Under the pieces are notes generated by a model, which saw nothing but the letters and a program-made list of their open reading frames with translations, made no database searches and was not told where the DNA came from. From the NCBI GenBank assembly GCA_028277405.1, contig JANQGH010000011.1, positions 1 through 53,779 of the forward strand: a DNA stretch of 53,779 nucleotides. Reading direction: 5' to 3'. Numbering within the stretch: the first letter of the stretch is position 1; the number at the start of each line of letters is the position of its first letter. Shown here one piece after another: positions 8,897 through 16,421 of the stretch. The position numbers and the translations under genes were made by a program. Source of the stretch: Alphaproteobacteria bacterium. GTDB lineage: Bacteria; Pseudomonadota; Alphaproteobacteria; DSM-16000; Inquilinaceae.

Positions 8897-9535
8897 CTAA
8901 GTCGATCGCCGCAGCGTGGCGGTCATGACGCCCGCGCCGATCAGGATGCTGCCGCTCAGCCGTTCGGCCCAGCGCAGGATCGCGGGACGGCGCATTGCAC
9001 GGCGCATGGCGTCGGCGGCGAAGACGTAAAGCACGGCGTTGGCGATCGCCAAGACCACGAAGGTGCTTGCCAGGATGGCCATCTGGGGTCCGATAGGCGC
9101 GGCGACCGACATGAACTGCGGCAGGAAGGCGATGAAGAACGCGATGCTTTTCGGGTTCAGAACCGTGACGATGAAGCTTTGTCGGATCAGCATTCGGTTG
9201 GGCGGGGGTGGCCTGCTATCGCCATCCACCGCCATCGCCTGGGGCCGCGAGCGCCATTTCTGAATGCCGAGATAGATCAGGTAAGCCGCACCCACCCATT
9301 TCAATGCCGTGAACAGGGTCGCCGATGTCGCTACGATGGCGCCCAGCCCGATCAGCGACAGCGTCACGGCGACAAGATCGCCCAGCCCAACGCCGATGAC
9401 GCTGGCCAGCGCCGCACGCCTTCCATGGCTGAGCGTGGTGCTGATCACAAGCAGAATGGTCGGGCCGGGGATCAGCAGCACGATCGCCGAAGCGAAGGCG
9501 AATGACAGCCAAGTCTCAAGGCTCATGGTGGACAT
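8897..9535 (-). CDS. LysE/RhtB-family amino-acid exporter
   Basis: 212-aa inner-membrane protein with about six hydrophobic segments. The family N-terminus is clear: LSFAFASAIVLLIPGPTILLVISTTLSHGRRAALASVIGVGLGDLVAVTLSLIGLGAIV, then KWVGAAYLIYLGIQKWRS and FIVTVLNPKSIAFFIAFLPQF. The proline/glycine motif PGPT and NPK are diagnostic. Members export lysine, homoserine/threonine or related metabolites; the substrate here is unknown. It is monocistronic, with no obvious regulator beside it. Confidence 0.88.
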   Translation of the reverse strand: MSTMSLETWLSFAFASAIVLLIPGPTILLVISTTLSHGRRAALASVIGVGLGDLVAVTLSLIGLGAIVATSATLFTALKWVGAAYLIYLGIQKWRSRPQAMAVDGDSRPPPPNRMLIRQSFIVTVLNPKSIAFFIAFLPQFMSVAAPIGPQMAILASTFVVLAIANAVLYVFAADAMRRAMRRPAILRWAERLSGSILIGAGVMTATLRRST

Positions 9536-10121
9536 TTCCGGGTCAGTGCGCGTCGGCCTACAGCCGAGGATTGGACCAGCAATCCCTATCTGAGAGCCCT
9601 GGTCAAGGTCGATGCGGGTGCTGAACTGACCTATTCAGAATTGAACCTCGGCCACCGATTAGGGCCTCAGGCGGCTATGCCGGTGGCCGATAGTGCATAC
9701 CTATTGCTTTGATAGGCTGAAAGAATTTGAGCGTTTTGACAGGGCTGGCCATATGCGATTCATCTGGCGAAATAATACTTGGCGCGTTGCTGGCCATCGC
9801 CAGAGGCTCCGCAAAAAGAAAGTGGGGCCTGGAATAAAAACAGGTAGCTGATATTGAGTGTGTATAGTCTGTTCGTAACATAAATGTTCCCGGCAGCGCG
9901 TCATATTTTGGGTCTCGAAATTGCTCATTTGATCGATATCTATTTTGAGAAGGCTCGCGTTTCGTTGCAGTACAAGAGTGCATTTGATTTGGAGGCGATG
10001 TGGCGGCAAGAGCTGTTGCGTCAGGACGTAGGTCTGATTCCTCATTGGCTTGAGCCGTCACTTCAGCATGCCGAGCGCCTATCTGACGGCGCAGTTTCAG
10101 GAGCCCGTCGGGCAGCGAAGC
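9536..10121. other. Gene-poor, AT-richer intergenic stretch
   Basis: About 590 bp with no gene I can support. From about 9,600 to 10,050 the base composition is visibly richer in A/T than the flanks. Open frames on both strands have unlike-protein composition or poor starts. The best candidate is an 82-codon + frame at 9884-10132 (AHLIDIYFEKARVSLQYKSAF inside), which has no ribosome-binding site. It could be a decayed gene or acquired DNA. Confidence 0.5.
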
Positions 10122-10310
10122 TCAGGCCTTAGGCTTGTTCTCCAGTGCGGCCAGCCGCCGCTCATACTCGGCCTTGGAGATCAAACCGCGATCTCGCATG
10201 ACCTTCAGGGCAAAGATCGCCTTATCGGTGTCGACAACACCCTCGGTTCCGCTTTCTGCGTCCACGGCGGCGCCCGCTATCGCCGGCCGATCCTTGCGCT
10301 CCTGCGACAC
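10122..10310 (-). CDS. Small SHOCT-domain-like protein (62 aa)
   Basis: Short protein whose C-terminus IFALKVMRDRGLISKAEYERRLAALE has the SHOCT (short C-terminal domain) pattern, a roughly 30-residue helical hairpin usually found at the end of oligomerising or membrane-associated proteins. Here it stands alone behind a polar, acidic 30-residue lead. GTG start at 10310 with AAGGG just upstream. It is divergent from the SCO1-like gene 68 bp away. No function can be assigned. Confidence 0.6.
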   Translation of the reverse strand: MSQERKDRPAIAGAAVDAESGTEGVVDTDKAIFALKVMRDRGLISKAEYERRLAALENKPKA

Positions 10311-10378
10311 GGCTGCCCTTTCGTTTTGCGTGCTTGAAGCCTACCTATAGCCAAGCAACCATACTGCGCGGCTGTTCC

Positions 10379-11026
10379 ATGCCCAAAACCCGATTGTATC
10401 GCGTCCTGATTGGGGTGCTGGCCGGCACCCTCATCGTGCTTGCCGTGATTGGCTACGATGTTTGGACCGCGATCCAGGCCGAAGAGCAGCAGGCCGGCCC
10501 GCTGGCGGCGCGCAACACGGGCGTGGGCGGACCCTTCGTCTTGATCGACCAAGACGGCCAGCCGGTCACCGATCGGGACTTCGCCGACCAATACATGCTG
10601 ATCTATTTCGGCTTCACCTATTGCCCGGACATCTGTCCGACCGAACTGGCGGTGATGGCGTCGGCGGTCGAACAACTGGCGGCACCACAAGATGTCGCGC
10701 CCATCTTCATCACCGTTGATCCGCAACGTGACACGCCGGCGGCGATGGCCGACTACGTCTCGCTGTTTCACCCCCGAATGGTCGGCCTGACGGGATCGGA
10801 AGCTCAGATCGCCGAGGCGGCAAGGGCCTATCGCGTCTTCTACCAGCGTGTCGAGTCGGCCGAGTTCGAAGAATACTTGATGGACCATTCATCTTTCGTC
10901 TATCTGGTCGATCCCGAGGGCGTCACGCGCCTTGTCTTTCCTTATGGCACCGGCGCCGAAGCCATGGCCGCGCAGATCGAAGAGATAATGCTGGAAGACC
11001 GATCACCGGCCGGAACCGCCCTCTAA
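10379..11026 (+). CDS. SCO1/SenC-family copper chaperone/thioredoxin-like protein
   Basis: 215-aa membrane-anchored periplasmic protein. The N-terminal segment LIGVLAGTLIVLAVIGYDVWTA is a signal anchor. The thioredoxin-like domain contains the copper-binding CxxxC (YFGFTYCPDICPTELAVM), TVDPQRDTPAAMADYV and the third ligand His in YLMDHSSFVYLVDPEG. SCO proteins deliver copper to the CuA centre of cytochrome c oxidase or act as thiol reductants. No oxidase genes are in the window, so the partner is elsewhere. ATG 10379 is used rather than the open frame from 10334. Confidence 0.9.
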   Translation: MPKTRLYRVLIGVLAGTLIVLAVIGYDVWTAIQAEEQQAGPLAARNTGVGGPFVLIDQDGQPVTDRDFADQYMLIYFGFTYCPDICPTELAVMASAVEQLAAPQDVAPIFITVDPQRDTPAAMADYVSLFHPRMVGLTGSEAQIAEAARAYRVFYQRVESAEFEEYLMDHSSFVYLVDPEGVTRLVFPYGTGAEAMAAQIEEIMLEDRSPAGTAL

Positions 11027-11041
11027 TCAGCGGCTGGCCAT

Positions 11042-12163
11042 TTGCAGACCGTCGATTTTCTGGTGGTGGGCGCCGGTATGGCCGGCGCCTCGGTCGGTGC
11101 GGCACTGGCGGCCGAGGCCTCGGTATTGGTTGTCGAGCGCGAGGCGCAGCCCGGGTATCATTCGACGGGCCGGTCTGCAGCGGTCTTTTCCGAAACCTAC
11201 GGTCCGGCGCAAGTGCAGGCGCTGAGCCGTGCCAGCCGGTCCTTTTTCGAGCATCCACCGGACGGCTTTTGCGACCATCCGATCCTGACCGATCGCGGCC
11301 TGATCATGCTGGCGCGCGAAGGCCAGTCGGACAGCCTGGATCGGTTTCTTGACGAGAACCGGGGGACCGCGCGCCGCCTGTCAGCCGACGAGGTGCTCCG
11401 GATCGTGCCGATCGTGCGGCCGGACGGGTTGCTGGGCGGAGCGTCCGAGCCCGACTGTCGCGACATCGATGTCGCGGGCCTGCACCAGGGCTATCTGCGG
11501 CTGCTGCGCCGTCGTGGTGGCCGGCTGGTTTCCGATACCGCCCTGCCGTCGATCGTGCGCGAAGGGGGAGGATGGCGCGTTGAGCTTGCCGGTGAAACGT
11601 TCGCGGGCGGCGCCATCGTGAATGCCGCTGGCGCGTGGGGCGATGAGATTGCCCGGCAATGCGGCGTGCGGCCGCTAGGCTTGACACCGAAGCGCCGAAC
11701 GGCGCTGACGGTCGATGCGCCAACGGGCCTGGATGTCTCGGCCTGGCCGGTGGTCGTGGACATCGATGAACGGTTCTATTTCAAACCCGAAGCCGGGCAT
11801 CTGCTCTTATCGCCGGCCGACGCGACGCCATCGCCGGCGGTGGACGCCCAGGCGGAGGAGATTGACGTCGCCACCGCCATCGACCGCGTTCAAAAGGTCG
11901 CGGATGTCCCGGTCAGCCGTATCAGGCATCGGTGGGCCGGCCTGCGTACGTTTGCGCCTGATGGCGTGCCGGTCGCCGGCTGGGATGGCGATATCGAGGG
12001 CTTCTTTTGGCTGGTCGGCCAAGGCGGCTATGGGATCCAGACCGCCGCCGCATTGGCGGAATGCGCCGCCGCGCTGGCGATGGGCGCGGAAATATCGCAG
12101 GATATCGCAGACCAGGGTGTCGACGCGTCGCGCCTGTCGCCCAGCCGCTTTAGGAAAGGATAA
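11042..12163 (+). CDS. FAD-dependent amine/D-amino-acid oxidoreductase (DadA/glycine-oxidase-like)
   Basis: 373-aa DAO-family flavoenzyme. FAD-binding DFLVVGAGMAGASVGAALA is at the very N-terminus with the ribose-binding acidic end VLVVEREAQPGYHSTGRSAAVF. The C-terminal DAO half includes RHRWAGLRTFAPDGVPVAGWD and a closing GQGGYGIQTAAALAECAA. A TTG start at 11042 is needed to keep the dinucleotide-binding motif; the nearest ATG would cut it. The substrate (D-amino acid, glycine or sarcosine-type amine) is open. It lies 15 bp after the SCO1-like gene and 4 bp before a lipoprotein gene, so it is probably in one transcript. Confidence 0.86.
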   Translation: MQTVDFLVVGAGMAGASVGAALAAEASVLVVEREAQPGYHSTGRSAAVFSETYGPAQVQALSRASRSFFEHPPDGFCDHPILTDRGLIMLAREGQSDSLDRFLDENRGTARRLSADEVLRIVPIVRPDGLLGGASEPDCRDIDVAGLHQGYLRLLRRRGGRLVSDTALPSIVREGGGWRVELAGETFAGGAIVNAAGAWGDEIARQCGVRPLGLTPKRRTALTVDAPTGLDVSAWPVVVDIDERFYFKPEAGHLLLSPADATPSPAVDAQAEEIDVATAIDRVQKVADVPVSRIRHRWAGLRTFAPDGVPVAGWDGDIEGFFWLVGQGGYGIQTAAALAECAAALAMGAEISQDIADQGVDASRLSPSRFRKG

Positions 12164-12167
12164 TCCG

Positions 12168-12689
12168 ATGAAGAGCTTTCGCATCCGTGCGCGTCACATG
12201 GCGGCCGCCGGCGCGCTTGCTTGCGTGGTCGTGGTCGGTGCCTGCCAGTCGGGTGGGCCCTTTGGCGCTTTCGACAATACGCGCGGCAACGAGGCGTTGG
12301 CGGCGCGCACCACCCTGCCGGGGATCAGTGAAGGCCAGTTGCTGGCCTGCGCCGGGGTGCCGAACCGAAGCCGCGAGTCGGGCGGCATCACCTATTACAC
12401 CTATGAGAACGGAAGCATCGTCGACTCCCGGCCGACCAGCAGCGGCGGCCTCAGTGTCGGTGTCGGTTCCGGTGTCGTGACCAACAACACGCGCGCCAGC
12501 CTGGGCGTCGGCGTCCCCTTAGGCCGCGAGCTCAGTTCGAACTATTGCGAGGCGACCTTCCAACTGGTCGGCGGCATCGTGCGGCAGTTGAACTACAGCA
12601 CGCCGACCAGCGGCACGGCTGCCAGCTATAACTCGTGCTTCGACATCGTCTCGGCCTGCGTCAACGCACCGCCGGCGCCGGTGCTGTAG
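12168..12689 (+). CDS. Lipoprotein, paralogue 1 (173 aa)
   Basis: Secreted lipoprotein with lipobox VVGAC after a typical hydrophobic leader. The mature part has LLACAGVPNRSRESGGITYYTYENG, a Gly/Ser/Val-rich middle (GLSVGVGSGVV), and YCEATFQLVGGIVRQLNYSTPTSG with two closing cysteines (SCFDIVSAC). The LLACAGVP.R, CEAT and TPT blocks recur in the next gene, so the two are tandem paralogues. The LLxCAGVPxR motif is like small outer-membrane-associated alphaproteobacterial proteins of unknown role. Start ATG 12168 is 4 bp after the FAD enzyme stop, with AGGAAAGGA upstream. Confidence 0.8.
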   Translation: MKSFRIRARHMAAAGALACVVVVGACQSGGPFGAFDNTRGNEALAARTTLPGISEGQLLACAGVPNRSRESGGITYYTYENGSIVDSRPTSSGGLSVGVGSGVVTNNTRASLGVGVPLGRELSSNYCEATFQLVGGIVRQLNYSTPTSGTAASYNSCFDIVSACVNAPPAPVL

Positions 12690-12700
12690 GCCCGCGACCC

Positions 12701-13135
12701 ATGCGGCCGCTGGCCCGCGGCGCTTGCGCCGCGCTTGTCGCGGTCGGCTTGCTCGGCTGCCAGTCGACTGCCGAAGTGGAGTCGCCGCGCTTGGCCGAGC
12801 AGCTGTTCGGCCTGCCTGAGACCGACTTGCTGGCCTGCGCCGGTGTGCCCGAGCGGCAGATGGAGGTGGGTGGCATCGGCTTCTTCACCTACACCAGCGC
12901 CTACGTCTATCAGACCGCGCCCGCCTATTATCCAGGCTATTATCGCGGCTTCGGCTATGATCCTTTCTGGCCGTCGACCAGTCGCCTGGTGACCTACCAG
13001 TGCGAGGCGACGGCGGAGGTTTTCCAAGGCTCGGTTCGACGGGTGAGCTTCAACACGCCGACGGGTTCAGGCGGCAACTGGCGGCAATGCCAGGCGATCT
13101 TCCGGAATTGCCTGACGGCCCAGCCTGGCGGCTAG
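12701..13135 (+). CDS. Lipoprotein, paralogue 2 (144 aa)
   Basis: Second copy of the preceding family. Leader MRPLARGACAALVAVGLLGCQS ends in lipobox LLGC. Then come LLACAGVPERQMEVGGIGFFTYTSAYVY, a Tyr/Pro-rich insert (APAYYPGYYRGFGYDPFWP) in place of paralogue 1's Gly/Ser-rich section, TYQCEATAEVFQGSVRRVSFNTPTG and CQAIFRNCL. Four cysteines in the mature chain are conserved between the two copies, consistent with two disulfides in the periplasm or at the outer membrane. Function unknown. It starts 11 bp after paralogue 1. Confidence 0.78.
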   Translation: MRPLARGACAALVAVGLLGCQSTAEVESPRLAEQLFGLPETDLLACAGVPERQMEVGGIGFFTYTSAYVYQTAPAYYPGYYRGFGYDPFWPSTSRLVTYQCEATAEVFQGSVRRVSFNTPTGSGGNWRQCQAIFRNCLTAQPGG

Positions 13136-13285
13136 TCAGCGACCAGGGCCGGTGCGGCCATTGCCGTGGACACATGGGCCCCATGGCAGACCCGCGCTTG
13201 ATGTTTGGCGCGTCGACCGCTATGTCGCGGGTGAGGGTGTCCGGCCCGGTCCTCGGGTCGGTCTGCGGTGATCGGAGGGAACGCG

Positions 13286-14035
13286 ATGAAGGTTCTGGTG
13301 CCCGTCAAGCGGGTGGTCGACTACAACGTCAAGGTTCGGGTCAAGGCCGACGGGTCTGGGGTCGATCTGACCAATGTGAAAATGTCGATGAACCCGTTCG
13401 ACGAAATCGCGGTTGAGGAAGCCATCCGGCTGAAAGAGGCGGGCACGGTCGAAGAGATCGTCGCCGTTTCCATCGGTGTGCAACAGTCCCAGGAAACCAT
13501 CCGTACAGCGCTGGCCATGGGGGCCGATCGCGGCATCTTGGTGAAGAGTGAGGCGACGGTTGAGCCGTTGGCCGTGGCCAAGATCCTGAAGGCGCTGGTT
13601 GAGCAAGAACAGCCTCAACTTGTGATGCTGGGCAAGCAGGCGATCGACGATGACAGCAACCAGACCGGCCAGATGCTGGCGGCGCTGCTCAACTGGCCGC
13701 AAGGCACCTTTGCCTCGAAGGTGTCCGTTGGCGACGGGACGGTTGATGTCACGCGTGAGGTCGATGGCGGGCTTGAGACCGTTGCGCTCGACCTGCCGGC
13801 GGTGATCACGGTGGATCTGCGTTTGAACGAGCCGCGCTATGCCTCTCTGCCCAACATCATGAAGGCCAAGCGCAAGCCGATCGACGAAAAGACACCCGAA
13901 GAGCTTGGTATCGAGGTCGCGCCCAGGCTGGAGGTGCTGTCGGTCGTCGAGCCGGCGAAGCGGCAAGGCGGCATTACCGTGCCCGACGTGGCCACCCTGG
14001 TCGACAAGCTGAAAAACGAAGCCAAGGTCATCTAA
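13286..14035 (+). CDS. etfB: Electron transfer flavoprotein subunit beta
   Basis: 249-aa ETF beta subunit. It starts [20 protein letters not shown], contains the diagnostic [30 protein letters not shown] and ends with [21 protein letters not shown] and a Lys-rich tail. With EtfA it takes electrons from acyl-CoA dehydrogenases, such as the one encoded at 6.3-8.2 kb, and passes them to ETF:ubiquinone oxidoreductase. GGAGGG at 13274-13279 sets ATG 13286 rather than the GTG six codons earlier. Confidence 0.96.
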   Translation: MKVLVPVKRVVDYNVKVRVKADGSGVDLTNVKMSMNPFDEIAVEEAIRLKEAGTVEEIVAVSIGVQQSQETIRTALAMGADRGILVKSEATVEPLAVAKILKALVEQEQPQLVMLGKQAIDDDSNQTGQMLAALLNWPQGTFASKVSVGDGTVDVTREVDGGLETVALDLPAVITVDLRLNEPRYASLPNIMKAKRKPIDEKTPEELGIEVAPRLEVLSVVEPAKRQGGITVPDVATLVDKLKNEAKVI

Positions 14036-14063
14036 CCCGCCCGGCGGACGAGGAGCGAGAGAT

Positions 14064-15005
14064 ATGAGTATTCTGGTGGTCGCCGAGCATGACAATGCGG
14101 CGCTCAGCCCGTCGACCCTTCACACGGTCACGGCCGCACAGGCGATCGGTGGCGACGTCCACATGCTGGTTGCAGGCGCGAACTGTGCTTCCGTGGCCGA
14201 GGCGGCGGCGAAGATCGATGGCGTGGCCAAGGTTCTGGTCGCCGACACGACGGCCCTGGAACATCAGTTGGCCGAGGATCTGGCGCCGTTGGTCGTCGGT
14301 CTGGCCGATGGCTACGATCACTTGCTGGCGCCGGCAACGACGTACGGCAAGAACCTGATGCCGCGTGTCGCCGCGTTGCTTGATGTCCAGCAGATTTCCG
14401 ACATCACGTCGGTCGAGGCGCCCGACACCTTCGTACGGCCGATCTATGCCGGCAACGCCCTGGCGACCGTGAAGTCGTCCGATGCGAAGAAGGTGATCAC
14501 CGTGCGTGGCACCGCGTTTGAAGCCGCCGCCGCGGAAGGCGGCAGCGCGTCCGTCGAGCCGGTTGACGGCGGCGGTTCCGCTGGCAAATCGCGCTTTGTC
14601 GGTGCCGAATTGAGTTCGAGCGAACGGCCGGAGCTGACATCGGCGCGCGTTGTAATCTCCGGCGGGCGAGGGCTCGGCTCGTCCGACGCTTTCAAGATCC
14701 TGGACGGCATCGCCGACAAGCTGGGCGGCGCAATCGGTGCCTCGCGCGCGGCCGTCGATGCCGGCTATGTGCCCAACGATTATCAGGTTGGCCAGACAGG
14801 CAAGGTCGTCGCGCCGGAACTCTACATCGCGATCGGTATCTCCGGCGCCATTCAGCATCTGGCCGGCATGAAGGACAGCAAGGTGATCGTCGCGATCAAC
14901 AAGGACGAGGAAGCGCCAATCTTCCAGATCGCCGACTACGGCCTGGTGGCCGACCTGTTCAAGGTCGTCCCAGAGCTGGAACAAGAACTTAACAAAGTCC
15001 TTTAG
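14064..15005 (+). CDS. etfA: Electron transfer flavoprotein subunit alpha
   Basis: 313-aa ETF alpha subunit, which carries the FAD. The C-terminal FAD domain shows [56 protein letters not shown] and then [47 protein letters not shown], the family signature. It begins 28 bp after etfB with GAGCGAGAG before the ATG and is followed by an intrinsic terminator, so etfBA is a bicistronic unit. Confidence 0.96.
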   Translation: MSILVVAEHDNAALSPSTLHTVTAAQAIGGDVHMLVAGANCASVAEAAAKIDGVAKVLVADTTALEHQLAEDLAPLVVGLADGYDHLLAPATTYGKNLMPRVAALLDVQQISDITSVEAPDTFVRPIYAGNALATVKSSDAKKVITVRGTAFEAAAAEGGSASVEPVDGGGSAGKSRFVGAELSSSERPELTSARVVISGGRGLGSSDAFKILDGIADKLGGAIGASRAAVDAGYVPNDYQVGQTGKVVAPELYIAIGISGAIQHLAGMKDSKVIVAINKDEEAPIFQIADYGLVADLFKVVPELEQELNKVL

Positions 15006-15022
15006 GCTCCTGACAGATAAAG

Positions 15023-15049
15023 AAAGCCCGCTCGTGAGAGCGGGCTTTT
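15023..15049 (+). terminator. Intrinsic terminator of etfBA
   Basis: An 11-bp perfect stem (AAAGCCCGCTC at 15023-15033 with its complement at 15038-15048) around a GTGA tetraloop. It overlaps and ends in a TTTT run, 18 bp after the etfA stop. Because the stem begins with AAA it could also work in reverse. Confidence 0.9.
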
Positions 15050-15335
15050 GAGTTTTGCGATGCCAAGAGGGCTTGGCTGGGCGCCGCATTGGCACCCGGC
15101 CCGACGGTGGCTGTCTCGGCGTGCGAATCTGGCCCGCTAGAAGCGACCGACGCGCCCTCCGATCGTCAACATCACCATCGCGGCATATTGTTCGTGGTGC
15201 CAACAATTGTTGCATTGATCTATGTCAATTTTCGTCGGTCGGTGTGACCCTCCGTTTGGCCCCGGTCTTTGACAGTTTGGCCCCGGCGCGCCACGATCCG
15301 GTGCGTTTGTGCTTTGGCGGAGATGGAGCGCCGCG
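15050..15335. promoter_or_regulatory. Intergenic region with operator-like repeats
   Basis: No gene is seen between the etf terminator and the hydrolase. A 12-bp palindrome CAACAATTGTTG lies at 15201-15212. Two exact copies of GTTTGGCCCCGG lie at 15254-15265 and 15275-15286, 21 bp apart (two helical turns), 50-80 bp before the hydrolase start. They look like protein-binding sites for regulating the hydrolase gene, but no regulator is encoded next to it. Confidence 0.4.
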
Positions 15336-16160
15336 TTGGTCAAGCCAACGACCGATCTGGAGATCCCGTCCGGCGGAGCCGTTCTGGCCGCGGATTGCGC
15401 CGGTTCGGGCCGACCGCTGATCTGTCTGCATGCGGGCGTGGCGGATCGGCGTATGTTCTGCGAGCAACTCCGCGGGTTGAGCAATGACATGCAGGTGCTC
15501 GCCTACGATCGTCGGGGCTATGGCCTGACGCGGGCGCCCGACGAGCCGTTCAGGCACGTCGACGACCTGGCGGCGGTGGTTGATGCCACCGGTGAAGGTA
15601 CAGTGGTTCTGCTTGGTTGCTCACAGGGCGGCCGCATTGCGATCGACTACACGCTGAACCATCCCGATAGGGTCGCCGGGCTGATCCTAATCGGCACGGC
15701 CATTAACGGTGCGCCGGACGAACCCGTACCCGACGATGTCAAACCGCTTGCGGAGGCACTCGATGCCGCGGAGGAAGCGGAAGACATTCCGCGTGTCAAC
15801 GCAATCGAAGCTCACATCTGGCTGGATGGCCCGACCAGCGACGAAGGGCGCGTTTCAGGACCGCTGCGCGATCTCTTCCTCGACATGAACCGGATCGCGC
15901 TTGAGCATCGCGACCTGACGCAGATGCGCCAGCCGCCCAGCGCCTATGACCGTCTGTCCGAGATCCGAGTGCCGACGCTGCTGATGCATGGCAGTCTGGA
16001 CTTCGACTACATCGCCAAGCGGCACGCCCACCTTGCCCGGGTTTTGCCATGGGCGGAGGCGGTCGCCTTTGATGGCGTGGCGCATCTGCCGCCAATGGAA
16101 GTGCCGGCGCGTGTGAACGAAAACGTTCGCGATTTCTGTCACACGCACAAGCTGCGTTAG
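15336..16160 (+). CDS. Alpha/beta-fold hydrolase
   Basis: 274-aa alpha/beta hydrolase. The oxyanion region is ICLHAGVADRRMF with YDRRGYGLT. The nucleophile elbow GCSQGG (Ser near residue 98) has Cys-Ser in place of the common HS. The acid lies in LLMHGSLDFDY and the catalytic His in FDGVAHLPPMEVP. TTG 15336 is chosen because GGAG ends 7 nt before it; GTG 15309 in the same frame is the alternative. It could be an esterase, lactonase or C-C hydrolase. No pathway neighbours hint at a substrate. Confidence 0.82.
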   Translation: MVKPTTDLEIPSGGAVLAADCAGSGRPLICLHAGVADRRMFCEQLRGLSNDMQVLAYDRRGYGLTRAPDEPFRHVDDLAAVVDATGEGTVVLLGCSQGGRIAIDYTLNHPDRVAGLILIGTAINGAPDEPVPDDVKPLAEALDAAEEAEDIPRVNAIEAHIWLDGPTSDEGRVSGPLRDLFLDMNRIALEHRDLTQMRQPPSAYDRLSEIRVPTLLMHGSLDFDYIAKRHAHLARVLPWAEAVAFDGVAHLPPMEVPARVNENVRDFCHTHKLR

Positions 16161-16421
16161 TCGACGTCACGCGGCATCGCCGCCGTTCAGATCGACCTTC
16201 TGGTGTTAGCGGTTCGGCCAACGCAACCGCGTCTCCCGAAGGCCGATTTCACGCCGCATTCGTGCCACACGCAATCGCTCGCTTAGCGCTCATGCAACGG
16301 CGGGGTTCGACCGCCTAACCCCGGTGCCGGCCGGATCGTGTTTTCGCCGGGCCGCCTGTTCAGGCGGGCTGTAACGCGACACGGACCAAGCCGCACCCGG
16401 CCTGATAGATGGAGGTTGGAG

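Noticed and set aside
9675..10061. Overlapping minus-strand frames in the AT-rich gap
   Set aside because: No ribosome-binding site, unlike-protein composition and no hydrophobic or domain pattern.
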